Positions 1-8,947 are shown, counted from the first letter of the stretch. The stretch: DNA of 64,000 nt from Hyphomicrobiales bacterium (GCA_024236395.1 JACKKO010000001.1:310001-374000), one strand, 5' to 3'. Made by a program: numbers and translations. Notes: generated from the letters alone by a model not told the origin.

Positions 1-55
1 CTGTGGGGAACCGGAAGACGATGAAATATTTATTACAATGGAAGGAGATGCTACT

Positions 56-604
56 ATGCACCTATCAACACATGCCTCAGCGGCGGAAACACATCAATCG
101 GGAGCGATTCTTATGACCGGAGAAGCGACGCAATCAAACGAAGCATCACAGCATCAGGAGATTGAAAGCCGTTTCGGGAAAATTTCCGTCAATCTGGATC
201 AGGCCATCTTCTTCCCACGGGGATTACTGGGTATTCCTGGAGAGTTGCATTTTTGCCTGGCGGATTTTCCGGAAGATCGTCAAATGGGAAGCTTCCGGTT
301 GTTACAATGTCTCAATGATCATACGCTGTCGTTTGTGGTATTACCGCTCGGTTTGGAGAATGATTTCATTGAACATGCTGATTTGCAAGAATGCTGTTCA
401 GTGACGGGTATTGACCCGGATCAACTGCTAGTGCTGCTGATTATTTCTGTCAATCGTGTACCTGGGTCTGTGCGTGTCACCGCAAACCTGCGTGCACCGG
501 TAGTGGTGGATGCTGAGGGACGCTTTGCTGGTCAATATGTATTCCCCACGAATAAGTACGATATTAACCACGTACTCTCAGCGACACAAACAGGCGATAA
601 TTAA
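56..604 (+). CDS. fliW: Flagellar assembly factor FliW
   Basis: FliW-family protein, about 182 residues. In characterised bacteria FliW binds flagellin and antagonises the RNA-binding repressor CsrA, coupling flagellin translation to export. The conserved domain starts near residue 40 (FGKISVN, then FFPRGLLGIPG) and continues through FVVLPLG to RAPVVVDAEGRFAGQYV. Start choice: AAGGAG at 42-47 lies 8 nt before the ATG at 56. A second ATG at 113 follows GGAG at 101-104 and would remove a low-complexity N-terminal stretch that usual FliW proteins lack. The frame stays open to the left window edge, so an upstream start or fusion cannot be excluded. It opens a same-strand run ending in flagellin, fliD and fliS, which agrees with the assignment. 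No csrA is visible in the window. Confidence 0.85.
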   Translation: MHLSTHASAAETHQSGAILMTGEATQSNEASQHQEIESRFGKISVNLDQAIFFPRGLLGIPGELHFCLADFPEDRQMGSFRLLQCLNDHTLSFVVLPLGLENDFIEHADLQECCSVTGIDPDQLLVLLIISVNRVPGSVRVTANLRAPVVVDAEGRFAGQYVFPTNKYDINHVLSATQTGDN

Positions 605-607
605 AAC

Positions 608-1789
608 GTGGGGGAGGTGCATCCCGCCACTGTTTTTTCCTACACTGCATCATTTGAATGTTTAGGGCCGGAATGTGCGGATACCTGTTGCCGTGGTTGG
701 GATATGCAAATGGATCCGGTGCGTAAAGCACTCTATGCTGAGAAGGCACCAGAGCTGTTGGGTGCACTGATGGAGAGTGATGCCGGCGTTGTTATGCGCC
801 GTGATCCGGAAACCGGGTATTGCATTAAGCTGGAACAGGGATCCTGCAGTATTCACCGTGATCGCGGGACGGAATTTTTGGGTGATGCCTGTCATTTTTA
901 TCCGCGTATCACACGCCAGTTTGGTGATGTGGTTACAATGGCGGCGACGCTTTCCTGCCCGGAAATTGCCCGGAAAGTACTATTTGACCCAACGCCGTTT
1001 GGAGAAGAAACACAATCGTTGCAACGGTTACCATATAGTCTGAAAGATTATTTGCCGGAAGGTGTGACGAGTGATGCCGTGCCGACTGTACGTAAAGCGC
1101 TACAGAATATGGTTACACAGTCTTCCAGTGCGGAACAAGCGATGGCATCGCTTGTGAATATTGCCGGGTCGCTGCACTTTACTCCGCCCCAAAGCTGGGC
1201 AGAGGGCATTACGATGTTGGTAAATTCTGCTTCATCCCGGTTGCCAAAAGCGGAAATGTCCGAAACAGACCCGTATCTATTGGTGCAATTACTGGCAGGG
1301 TTGCAGCATGCAATGCAGAAAATAGTGCCCAAACGTTTTGTGGAAACCGAGCAACGGATTCAGCGGGTGTTGGGTATTAGTATACAACCCGAAACATTGG
1401 ATCTGACGGTATCACGCGATCATGTGGGGCGTTATGCGCAGCTCTCTAAGAACTGGTCGATTATAGCAGAAGGGCAGCGTATATTACGGCGCTGGTTACA
1501 GGCACAGCTGATTGTTTCGGCGTTTCCTTATGCCGGTTTTGGTGGAAGTATACAGGAACGAGCACAGCTTATTGCCATTCGTTTTGCGGTGGTACGGTTG
1601 GGGCTGATATGCTTATGGGCAGAACAAGATAAAACACCGGATGCAGAAAGTATTATCATGGTCATACAGGGCTTATCGCGCTTTCTGGACCATCTGGCAG
1701 AGCCGGAATTGTTCCTGGGTATCGCAAAGGACGCAGGGTGGAACCGGGAAGCACGCCTAAGAGGGCTGGTTGGTGATACCAGCGGTTGA
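608..1789 (+). CDS. fliB: Flagellin lysine-N-methylase FliB family
   Basis: FliB/YkgJ-type cysteine-rich protein of about 393 residues. FliB of Salmonella methylates surface lysines of flagellin. Diagnostic features are the N-terminal cysteine cluster CLGPECADTCCRGW (residues about 18-31), then SCSIHRDR, CHFYPR and a CPE motif near residue 117. The pattern suggests a bound metal or iron-sulfur centre. The rest is mostly helical. The GTG start at 608 lies 3 nt after the fliW stop. GTG at 617, just after GGGGAGG, is an alternative that would drop three residues. Position between fliW and flagellin supports flagellin as substrate. The FliB family is broader than characterised flagellin methylases, so the exact substrate is inferred. 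Confidence 0.8.
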   Translation: MGEVHPATVFSYTASFECLGPECADTCCRGWDMQMDPVRKALYAEKAPELLGALMESDAGVVMRRDPETGYCIKLEQGSCSIHRDRGTEFLGDACHFYPRITRQFGDVVTMAATLSCPEIARKVLFDPTPFGEETQSLQRLPYSLKDYLPEGVTSDAVPTVRKALQNMVTQSSSAEQAMASLVNIAGSLHFTPPQSWAEGITMLVNSASSRLPKAEMSETDPYLLVQLLAGLQHAMQKIVPKRFVETEQRIQRVLGISIQPETLDLTVSRDHVGRYAQLSKNWSIIAEGQRILRRWLQAQLIVSAFPYAGFGGSIQERAQLIAIRFAVVRLGLICLWAEQDKTPDAESIIMVIQGLSRFLDHLAEPELFLGIAKDAGWNREARLRGLVGDTSG

Positions 1790-1836
1790 GCGTGATGCGC
1801 TTTCGTTGTATGTAAGAGGAACATTCCGGGAGCAAA

Positions 1837-3723
1837 ATGCGGCGTTTACTGACTAAAAAATCATCACCTGCTGAACCTGAGAAACAGGAAGGGCCACCAT
1901 TGGTAATGGCGTTACGCCATCATCAGCAGGGGCACCTGAAGCGTGCGCAGGCACAATATTTTAAAGTGCTGAAGAAACAGCCTGATAATGCCGATGTAAC
2001 CGATCTGGTTGGCATGATTGCTTACCAGGAAGGGCGTTATGACGAGGCGGAAATGCATATCCGGCGGGCTCTAACGCTGAATCCGGAACGGGCAATGTAT
2101 TACAATCATCTGGGTCATGTGGAAGCCGCACGCGGTAAGCTGGAAGAAGCGGAAAAAAATTACCGGAAGGCGCTGGCGTTGCGCCCGTCTTATTCAGCAC
2201 CGCGACATAATTTAGGTAAGATACTGGGCCTGCTTGGCCGTCGTCCGGAGATGGTGGGGCTGTATCTAAAAGGGATGGACTATGCTTCCCGTGATGGCCG
2301 GCTGCTGGATAACATGATCCAGCGGGCACGCAAGCAATGCATGTGGGAACAATATGACCAGCTTCTCTATCAGCTGGAGCGGGTCACACGGGAGCAGCTG
2401 GCGCAGAACGTGCCGTGCACGCTGACTCCGGCGCATTCGCTCTTCCTGCTGACCAATCCGGAAGACGTATTGCGTGTTGCACAGAACTTCGTCAAAACGC
2501 GTCTGCAACGCCACACTAAAATGCAGCGTAAATTAGGATATGACTTTAAGCGTCCATTCCCAGAAAAAGTGCGCATTGGGTATGTATCATCCCATTTCCA
2601 CGCATGGACGACAGGTAACCGCATGGTTAATTTGCTGACAAATCATGACCGGCAATTATTTGAGGTATTTCTTTATAATACACGCAAAATGCCGGAGCCG
2701 GATGAAAACTACACCCAGACAGCACGTGAACTGGCAAATGCCTATCATGAAATTGGCAATATGCCAGTATCAGATGCGGCGAATCTGATATACGAGCACA
2801 AAATTGATATTCTGGTTGACCTTTCGGCTTATTTTGAAGGTAGCCGTCCGGAGATTTTTGCACTCAAACCCGCACCAATCCAGATTCGTTATGCAGATTA
2901 CCCCGGTACATCCGGCGGAACCTTTATTGATTATCTGGTCACCGACCGTGTGGTGGTGCCGCCGGGGCAGGAACCGTTCTTTTCCGAGCGGCAGATTATC
3001 CTGCCGCATACGTGCTTTCTTTCTTCCGCTACAGAGGTAAAGAAAACCATTAAGGGTAATACACGCAAAGCATTGGGTCTTCCGCCAAAGGCAACAGTGC
3101 TCTGTAATTTTGTACAACCGTTTATTCTGGAGCCCAAGCTGTTTGGTGTGTGGATGCATATTCTCCGCCAGGTACCCAATGCTGTTTTGTGGCTGTTTAG
3201 TACCTCAGAGATGGTGGAGGAGAATCTACGGTATGAAGCAATACTGCATGCCATTGATCCAGAGCGGATTATTTTTGCTAAGGATTGCCCGCTGGATGAG
3301 TTGGTGCCGATGTTGAAGCATGCAGATATTTTTCTCGATAGCCGTTCATCGGCACGGCAGATGGTAGTAGATGCACTGGCAGCCGGGATACCGGTCTTTA
3401 CACTTTATGGGAACACGATGTCTTCCCGGCTTTCTGCCAGCATTCTGGATGCGGCCGGGCTGGATGAGCTGGTGGCGCAAAGTATGCCGGAATATGAGCA
3501 CAAAGTGCTGCAATATGCGAGCAATGCCGAAGCGCTTAAGCAGCTTAAAAAACAGGTGCAGGAGCATATGAATTTCTCACCCTTGCTACAGGTGGAAGCA
3601 CATGTGCGTAACTTTGAACGCGGAATGCTGAAGGCATTGGCACGCCTGCGAAAAGAGCAGCCACCGGAAGATATTTACGTGGGCGTGGATGCACCGGCAG
3701 CGCCGGGAAAACGGGTATGGTAG
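1837..3723 (+). CDS. TPR protein with OGT-like (GT41) glycosyltransferase domain
   Basis: About 628 residues. The N-terminal part (about 25-190) is a TPR array with repeats such as 'LTLNPERAMYYNHLGHVEAA' and 'LALRPSYSAPRHNLGKILG'. From about 240 on it matches the SPINDLY/O-GlcNAc transferase fold: VRIGYVSSHFHAWTTGNRM, DILVDLSAYFEGSRPEIFALK, PAPIQIRYADYPGTSGG, FIDYLVTDRVVVPP and a C-terminal DALAAGIPVFTLYG..SSRLSASIL. GT41 enzymes put sugars on Ser/Thr. Two usual signatures are altered by eye: the His of the first GT loop (SSDF.NHP in animal OGT) aligns with Trp, and the donor-binding GGTT element reads SSARQM. It may therefore use another donor or have lost activity. Start ATG follows GGGAG at 1829-1832. 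It overlaps the next gene by 7 nt, indicating one transcript ending near flagellin. Confidence 0.8.
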   Translation: MRRLLTKKSSPAEPEKQEGPPLVMALRHHQQGHLKRAQAQYFKVLKKQPDNADVTDLVGMIAYQEGRYDEAEMHIRRALTLNPERAMYYNHLGHVEAARGKLEEAEKNYRKALALRPSYSAPRHNLGKILGLLGRRPEMVGLYLKGMDYASRDGRLLDNMIQRARKQCMWEQYDQLLYQLERVTREQLAQNVPCTLTPAHSLFLLTNPEDVLRVAQNFVKTRLQRHTKMQRKLGYDFKRPFPEKVRIGYVSSHFHAWTTGNRMVNLLTNHDRQLFEVFLYNTRKMPEPDENYTQTARELANAYHEIGNMPVSDAANLIYEHKIDILVDLSAYFEGSRPEIFALKPAPIQIRYADYPGTSGGTFIDYLVTDRVVVPPGQEPFFSERQIILPHTCFLSSATEVKKTIKGNTRKALGLPPKATVLCNFVQPFILEPKLFGVWMHILRQVPNAVLWLFSTSEMVEENLRYEAILHAIDPERIIFAKDCPLDELVPMLKHADIFLDSRSSARQMVVDALAAGIPVFTLYGNTMSSRLSASILDAAGLDELVAQSMPEYEHKVLQYASNAEALKQLKKQVQEHMNFSPLLQVEAHVRNFERGMLKALARLRKEQPPEDIYVGVDAPAAPGKRVW

Positions 3724-5291
3724 CAGAGCTGCGGCAGGTGTTGGGTCAGGCAATTGCTTCGCTGGAACAGCGCCGCCTGGAGGATGCAGAGGCCGGATGT
3801 CGGCAAGTATTGCAGCACGACCCGAAAAATGCACAGGCCTGGAATATTATGGGTGCCCTTGCGATGGAGCGTCGTCAGTATGGTGATGCCGTGCAGTATT
3901 TTCATCAGGCATTTCTGCAGCGACAGAATGACCCAGCCGTTATCACTAACATGGGAACGGCCTTTCTGGAAAATGGTCAGCAGGATAAGGCAGAAATATG
4001 TTTTCGACAGGCACTCTCGTTTAATGTAAGCCATAGTCCCGCGCTGGAAGGTGCCGGGCGTGTGGCATTATTGCAGGAAGATTTTAAGCAGGCAGAACAG
4101 TATTTCTCTCAGGCACTCGCATGTGAGCCGCAAAGCCCTGTGCTAATGCAGCGCATGGCGGAGTGTTGCCGCCAGCAACGGGATATCGCCGGGGCGGAAG
4201 CGTGGTATCGCAAAGCACTTTCCATTGCGCCGGGGCATGTGGGGATTGTTCAGAATCTTGGCGCGGCGTTGAACGATCAGGGGAAGGCGGAGGATGCTGC
4301 CGCCACTTACGCCTCTGTCCTGACGCCGGAGCATATGCCAGCGGGCATCGTACTGAATTACCTGACCAGCCTGTTTATCCTGCGGCGGTTTGATGTGCTG
4401 GAACATGCGGTGCAGCAATTTGCTGCGGGAGCGGCTACCGAAAGCGATAAGGCACAAGCCTGGGTAACGTTGGCGATGGCCCAATATCAGAATGGGCAGT
4501 GGGAGGCAGCGGCCAAAAGTCTTTCGCTTGCCAGCGCCATTGTCGAAAGTGGTTCTTCCAGTGCCAATGCCCGGAGCCTGCAGGTGTATTATCGTTACTT
4601 TGAGCGCCTACTGGAATATCGGCAAACCCACCCGGAAATTTATGACGAAGCGAGTACCGCACCACTGCTCCATATCGTGGGGGATAGTCATGTGTTGGCG
4701 CTGGCTGGAGTGAAGACCACCTGGCGCGGGAAGCCACACCGCTGTCAGGCACATTTGGCTCCCGGGCCAAAAGCGTGGCACCTGGGCCGGGAAACACCAA
4801 ACCATTACCAGGTTGCTGCACAAAATGCGCTGCAGGCAGTGCCGGAAGGGAGCGATGTCCTGATTAGTTTCGGGGAAATTGATTGCCGGATCGATGAAGG
4901 GATATACCCGTATTGCCAGAAGCATCCGGAAATCAATATGCCGGAAGCGGTAGCGGAGTTGGTGCAGCGCTATGTACAGTTTATTCATCACGAGGCGAAG
5001 GGGCGCGGTTTGCATGTGACGTTTTTGAATGTGCCGGCCAGTGCCCGTCCGGCCCCGGGAAAAAGCGAAGTAGAATGCAAGGCACTGGACACCGTAATTC
5101 GCACGTTTAACACCTGTCTGCGGAAGGAAGCAAAACATGCAGGGGTTGGTGTGATTGATGTGTATGCGGTTACAACAGATGCGGAGGGTCATGTGCGCGC
5201 AGAACGTTATCTGGATGGGACACATCTTCTGCCACACATCATGGCTGCAGCACTTGCAGAATGGAACGAGGGGAAAACGGATGGTCAATAG
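3717..5291 (+). CDS. TPR protein with C-terminal SGNH/GDSL-like hydrolase domain
   Basis: About 524 residues. Residues 1-290 form TPR-like repeats (for example ALAMERRQYGDAVQYFHQAF, MGTAFLENGQQDKAEICFRQ). The C-terminal domain starts at HIVGDSH (Gly322-His325), has GEIDCR at about 386-391 and YLDGTHLLP with Asp500 and His503. The GDS block and the D..H pair match the catalytic Ser/Asp/His arrangement of SGNH esterases and acetyltransferase-like hydrolases. The usual GxND block reads GEID. Likely role, by context: adding or removing an acyl group on the flagellin glycan. The start overlaps the upstream OGT-like gene by 7 nt and the end overlaps the next gene by 11 nt, so the set is translationally coupled. 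The substrate is unknown. Confidence 0.7.
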   Translation: MVAELRQVLGQAIASLEQRRLEDAEAGCRQVLQHDPKNAQAWNIMGALAMERRQYGDAVQYFHQAFLQRQNDPAVITNMGTAFLENGQQDKAEICFRQALSFNVSHSPALEGAGRVALLQEDFKQAEQYFSQALACEPQSPVLMQRMAECCRQQRDIAGAEAWYRKALSIAPGHVGIVQNLGAALNDQGKAEDAAATYASVLTPEHMPAGIVLNYLTSLFILRRFDVLEHAVQQFAAGAATESDKAQAWVTLAMAQYQNGQWEAAAKSLSLASAIVESGSSSANARSLQVYYRYFERLLEYRQTHPEIYDEASTAPLLHIVGDSHVLALAGVKTTWRGKPHRCQAHLAPGPKAWHLGRETPNHYQVAAQNALQAVPEGSDVLISFGEIDCRIDEGIYPYCQKHPEINMPEAVAELVQRYVQFIHHEAKGRGLHVTFLNVPASARPAPGKSEVECKALDTVIRTFNTCLRKEAKHAGVGVIDVYAVTTDAEGHVRAERYLDGTHLLPHIMAAALAEWNEGKTDGQ

Positions 5292-7230
5292 CAACGCCTT
5301 ACTTAAAGATGCACAGGCATTATTCCGTGCCGGGCAATTAGCGGAAGCAGCAGGTTTGTGTCAGCAAGCGATGCGTCAGGATCCGAATAATTATCAGGTC
5401 TATCTGCAGCTCGGAACCATTATGGCCAATGCCGGCAAGTTGCCACTGGCCGTGCAATGCCTGGAAAAAGCACGAATGTTCCGTCCGGAAAGCACTGCCG
5501 TGGCGATTAATCTGGGGAATGTCAAACATGCACTTGGGCAGTACCGCGAGGCCGAAGCGTTGCACCGAGAAGTGGTGGCGCGTAAGCCGGAGCTGGCAAC
5601 AGGCTGGTATAATCTGGGAATTACGCTGAAAGAGCAGAAGAAACTCACGGAAGCGATGGAGGTGTTTAAAAAGGCCGTAGCTCTGGACTCAAATCATGTG
5701 CAGGCATTGGAGGAGCTCTGTCCGCTCCTGACGGTGATGGGTCCGGAGAGCGCCAAACCGTATTACGAAAAACTGGTCACGCTCAATCCCAGTGCGGAAC
5801 ATCGTATTTCCTATGCAACGTTGTTACCCACCTTTCTGCCAGATGGTGAAACGTTGAAGCAGGTGAATGCCCAATTTAAACAACAGGTGAATATGTTACT
5901 GGCCGATGAAACGCTTACAGAAGACCCGGCATTTACCCGCAATTACCTGAAACAGTTCATGAGTATTTTCTATTTACCCTATCACGCGATGGAACATCGT
6001 GAGGTGATGGAAAAATACGCCCGTATCTTTGAAAAAGTGCTGCCGCAATTGCGTACCACGGCACCGCATTGTCAGCATTATACGTTGCCCCAGGATCGGC
6101 CATTGAAAATAGGGGTGCTGTCGCGGCATTTCGGGGATTCGGTCATCAGCTATTGCTTTAACGGTATTTTGAAAGGGCTGGCGCAGGAACAGGATATGGA
6201 ACTGATCCTAATGACGACCAATCCTGCCGGGGAACGGCCTGAGCTAAAAGATAGTATGTACCGGGAAATGGCCGCGCGGGCGAAGGGGGAAATCTGGTTG
6301 CCGCCAGATATCCTGCGCGCGCAGCAGATGATTGCCGATCAGCAATGTGATATCTTGCTCTATACTGATGTGATTATGGATCACCTGGCTTATTTCCTCG
6401 GCTTTGCACGGCTGGCACCGCTGCAGGTGCTTTTGCCGGGCATGCCGATCACCGGTGGGTTGCCGGAGATTGATTATTTTATCACCAGCCCGCAAGTGCA
6501 ACCCAAAGATGCGCAGGAACACTACACAGAAAAGCTGCTCTATCTGGATAATTTTGCGATGTATTTCGAGCGGCCGGAAATGCCGGAACGCTACCAGACG
6601 CGGGCGGAATTAGGGTGGCCGGAAGATAAGCGGCTTTATTTTTCGCCGATGAAATTACATAAGTTGCATCCGGACTTTGATGGTGGTCTGGCGCGCATTC
6701 TGGAACGCGATCCGCAAGGGGAAATCCTGCTGCTGGATGAAACCAGTAATCCAATTGGTCGCACCATGCTGGAGAAGCGGCTGGAAATTACCGTGCCGGA
6801 TGCGGCAATTCGCCAGCGTATTCGGTTTGTTCCTTGGGCCAGCCAGAAAACGTTCATGAGTTATGTCAAGAACGCAGATGTGATTCTGGATTCCTTTCAT
6901 TATGGGGCAGGGACAACCTGCAGGGTGCTGTTTACGGTTGGTACGCCGGTCATTACCTGGAAGGGAAAATTTGAGCCGTCCTATTATGTTAGTTACTATC
7001 TGGAGCGCATGGGGGTGACGGAAACCATTGCCAGGGACTGGGATGACTATACCGAACTGGCGGTGGGGATCGCCAGTGACCCGGTACGGCGTGAGGCCAT
7101 TGTGCAGAAGACGCTGGCAAACAGTGACATCATTTTTTGCAATGAGGCCATTGCAAAAGAGCTGGCCCCGCATCTGCGCCGGTTGCTGGTAGAAGCGGTG
7201 TCGTCCGGAGATGTGCGTGCCAAAGCATAA
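5281..7230 (+). CDS. Second TPR protein with divergent OGT-like glycosyltransferase domain
   Basis: About 649 residues. TPR units fill about residues 5-170 (AQALFRAGQLAEAAGLCQQA, LGNVKHALGQYREAEALHRE, LGITLKEQKKLTEAMEVFKK). The C-terminal half is OGT-like: PLKIGVLSRHFGDSVISY, CDILLYTDVIMDHLAYF, APLQVLLPGMPITGG, EIDYFITSPQVQP, VPWASQKTFMSYVKNADVIL and HYGAGTTCRVLFTVGTPVIT. Here the GTT donor loop is kept, unlike in the first OGT-like gene, but the HPxxH-type His is again not where expected. Start: ATG at 5281 after GAGG near 5268, overlapping the previous stop; upstream in-frame codons lie inside the preceding gene. Probable role is transfer of a sugar to flagellin or extension of a glycan, inferred from family and neighbours. 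Confidence 0.75.
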   Translation: MVNSNALLKDAQALFRAGQLAEAAGLCQQAMRQDPNNYQVYLQLGTIMANAGKLPLAVQCLEKARMFRPESTAVAINLGNVKHALGQYREAEALHREVVARKPELATGWYNLGITLKEQKKLTEAMEVFKKAVALDSNHVQALEELCPLLTVMGPESAKPYYEKLVTLNPSAEHRISYATLLPTFLPDGETLKQVNAQFKQQVNMLLADETLTEDPAFTRNYLKQFMSIFYLPYHAMEHREVMEKYARIFEKVLPQLRTTAPHCQHYTLPQDRPLKIGVLSRHFGDSVISYCFNGILKGLAQEQDMELILMTTNPAGERPELKDSMYREMAARAKGEIWLPPDILRAQQMIADQQCDILLYTDVIMDHLAYFLGFARLAPLQVLLPGMPITGGLPEIDYFITSPQVQPKDAQEHYTEKLLYLDNFAMYFERPEMPERYQTRAELGWPEDKRLYFSPMKLHKLHPDFDGGLARILERDPQGEILLLDETSNPIGRTMLEKRLEITVPDAAIRQRIRFVPWASQKTFMSYVKNADVILDSFHYGAGTTCRVLFTVGTPVITWKGKFEPSYYVSYYLERMGVTETIARDWDDYTELAVGIASDPVRREAIVQKTLANSDIIFCNEAIAKELAPHLRRLLVEAVSSGDVRAKA

Positions 7231-8740
7231 TCGTCAGCAGGAGGTGGCCGCCCATTTACAGCAGGCGCAAGCGCTCCTGCAGGCCGGGCAGGTTGTTGAA
7301 GCAGCAGGAATCTATGAAGCGATACTGCAGCGTACTCCTAGACATGCAGAAGCACATCGGCAGTTTGCAATGTTGCTACAGGCAGCGGGTCGTCCGGATA
7401 AATCGTTGCCCCATCTGCAGCAGGCGGTAGCGTTGCAACCGGCACAACATGTGTACCATTTTCAGTTGGGGAACCTGTTATTGGCGTTGCAATCTGAGGC
7501 AGCGGCGGAGCGCGCGTACCGTCAGGCGCTGGCACTGCGCCCGCAGGATATCCCCACCCGGAGCAATCTGGCGATTAGCTTGCTGGAACAGCAGAAATAT
7601 ACCGAGGCTGAAGCCGTATTAAACGAAGCACTAAAACAGCAACCGGAGACCATGCAGCTCTGGCATAATCTGGGGGACGTGTATGCGCGCCAGGGAAAAG
7701 CAGCGGAAGCGGAGGCAGCATACCGTCGTGCGGTGGCGTTGCAGCCGCTCAGTACAGAAAGCTGGCGGAACCTGTTTGCACTAAAAACGGAAATGCCACA
7801 CGATGCACCGGAGATTGCGCAGCTGCAATCGTTACTGCAAACACCGTCACTGCCGGAGTCTGTACAGACAGACCTGCACTTCCTGCTGGGGGAAGTGTAT
7901 CATAAATCCGGGCAGTATGACCGGGCCTTTCCGCACTATCAGCAGGGCAATGACCTGATGGCACAACGCGGACAATATCAGTATGCGCAACAGGAAGCCT
8001 ATGTGGAAACCCTGTGTCGTAGCACGATACCATCACCGTCTGTTCAGGAAGAAGCTGGGTATGCGGCACCGATTTTTATCGTAGGGATGCCCCGCAGTGG
8101 GAAGACACTGGTAGAGAAAATGTTGGCCGCACACCCGGACGTACAGGCCGGTGGTGAGTTGCGCGTGATGAAGTGGATGATTGCCGCATTGCCGGAATTT
8201 ACGCGAGGGCAGCGGTATCCGGAAGCGCTGGCGATGCTGGATGATCATGCGATCCGGAAATTGCGGGAGCAATATTTTACCGCGCGGCAAGACCATCTGG
8301 GCAAATGTTCCGCGCGTTATATTACAGACACCCTGCCGTATAATTATCTGTATCTGGGACTGATCGGGGTGCTGTTCCCAGAGGCCCGTGTGATTCACGT
8401 CACGCGGGATCCGTTGGATACCTGTCTGCAAAATTATTTCACACGTTTTGTGCAGGGCAGCCACCACACCTACCGGCTTGAGGAGCTAGGGCGATATTAC
8501 TGCCTGTACCATCGGGTGGTGGAGCATTGGCAGAAAATCTGGCCGGGGGAAATGGTAACGGTGGACTATGCGGCGCTTCTGCAGGTACGCGATACCACGC
8601 TTGAAAAATTACTCGATAGCCTGAATCTAGAGAAAACGAAGCTGAATAAGGCGCTGCTGCCAGAGCTGCATACCCGTGAGGCCGGATGTGCCAGGCCGTA
8701 TGCAAACCAATTAAAGGATCTGCAAAATTCCCTCCCTTAA
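7211..8740 (+). CDS. TPR protein with C-terminal sulfotransferase domain
   Basis: About 509 residues. TPR repeats occupy about 5-190 (LLQAGQVVEAAGIYEAILQR, LALRPQDIPTRSNLAISLLE, LGDVYARQGKAAEAEAAYRR). From about 285 there is a PAPS-dependent sulfotransferase domain: the 5'-phosphosulfate loop GMPRSGKT (Gly292-Thr299) and the 3'-phosphate motif HVTRDPLDTCLQNY (from His396). Such TPR-sulfotransferase fusions are common among poorly characterised bacterial proteins. Sitting immediately before flagellin and overlapping the upstream glycosyltransferase gene by 20 nt, it probably sulfates a sugar or side chain on flagellin; this is inference. No PAPS-forming genes are seen in the window. The downstream gap to flagellin is 203 nt and holds regulatory structure. 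Confidence 0.8.
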   Translation: MCVPKHNRQQEVAAHLQQAQALLQAGQVVEAAGIYEAILQRTPRHAEAHRQFAMLLQAAGRPDKSLPHLQQAVALQPAQHVYHFQLGNLLLALQSEAAAERAYRQALALRPQDIPTRSNLAISLLEQQKYTEAEAVLNEALKQQPETMQLWHNLGDVYARQGKAAEAEAAYRRAVALQPLSTESWRNLFALKTEMPHDAPEIAQLQSLLQTPSLPESVQTDLHFLLGEVYHKSGQYDRAFPHYQQGNDLMAQRGQYQYAQQEAYVETLCRSTIPSPSVQEEAGYAAPIFIVGMPRSGKTLVEKMLAAHPDVQAGGELRVMKWMIAALPEFTRGQRYPEALAMLDDHAIRKLREQYFTARQDHLGKCSARYITDTLPYNYLYLGLIGVLFPEARVIHVTRDPLDTCLQNYFTRFVQGSHHTYRLEELGRYYCLYHRVVEHWQKIWPGEMVTVDYAALLQVRDTTLEKLLDSLNLEKTKLNKALLPELHTREAGCARPYANQLKDLQNSLP

Positions 8741-8817
8741 AAATTGTGCTATGCCAGAAGGATAGATAGCATAGTTCAGGCATATTTATCTAAAATACAA
8801 TCAATCATTTTTGGCGG

Positions 8818-8831
8818 AATTCTGCAGAATT
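8818..8831. promoter_or_regulatory. 14-bp perfect palindrome upstream of flagellin
   Basis: AATTCTGCAGAATT is perfectly palindromic and lies about 115 bp before the flagellin start in the only long non-coding gap of the flagellar run. A dyad of this size in a promoter region could be an operator for a dimeric regulator. No convincing sigma-28 or sigma-54 promoter was identified around it, so the role is open. Confidence 0.3.
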
Positions 8832-8892
8832 ATGTGGGTTGCAGGGGGGTTGTGATTATGGTATTCTTCAAGATGCTAGGCATATAGTCTGG

Positions 8893-8909
8893 TGTGGCAT
8901 GTAGCCACA
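8893..8909 (+). promoter_or_regulatory. Stem-loop in flagellin leader
   Basis: TGTGGC (8893-8898) pairs with GCCACA (8904-8909) around the loop ATGTA, followed by GTTTTT at 8910-8915. It lies 35 nt before the flagellin start codon. It could stabilise the mRNA 5' end or act as a weak attenuator. The T-run is short, and flagellin must be expressed through it if the promoter is upstream. Confidence 0.4.
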
Positions 8910-8924
8910 GGTTTTTAATAACAT

Positions 8925-8947
8925 CCATGTAGGAGGATTAACCATGG
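8925..8947 (+). promoter_or_regulatory. Hairpin over flagellin Shine-Dalgarno and start codon with GGA motifs in the loop
   Basis: CCATG (8925-8929) can pair with CATGG (8943-8947). The second arm contains the flagellin ATG (8944-8946). The 13-nt loop contains the Shine-Dalgarno AGGAGG and two GGA triplets (8932-8934, 8935-8937). CsrA-family repressors typically bind GGA in hairpin loops at the ribosome site, and FliW, the CsrA antagonist, is encoded at the start of the window. The pairing is only 5 bp, so folding needs testing. Confidence 0.45.
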
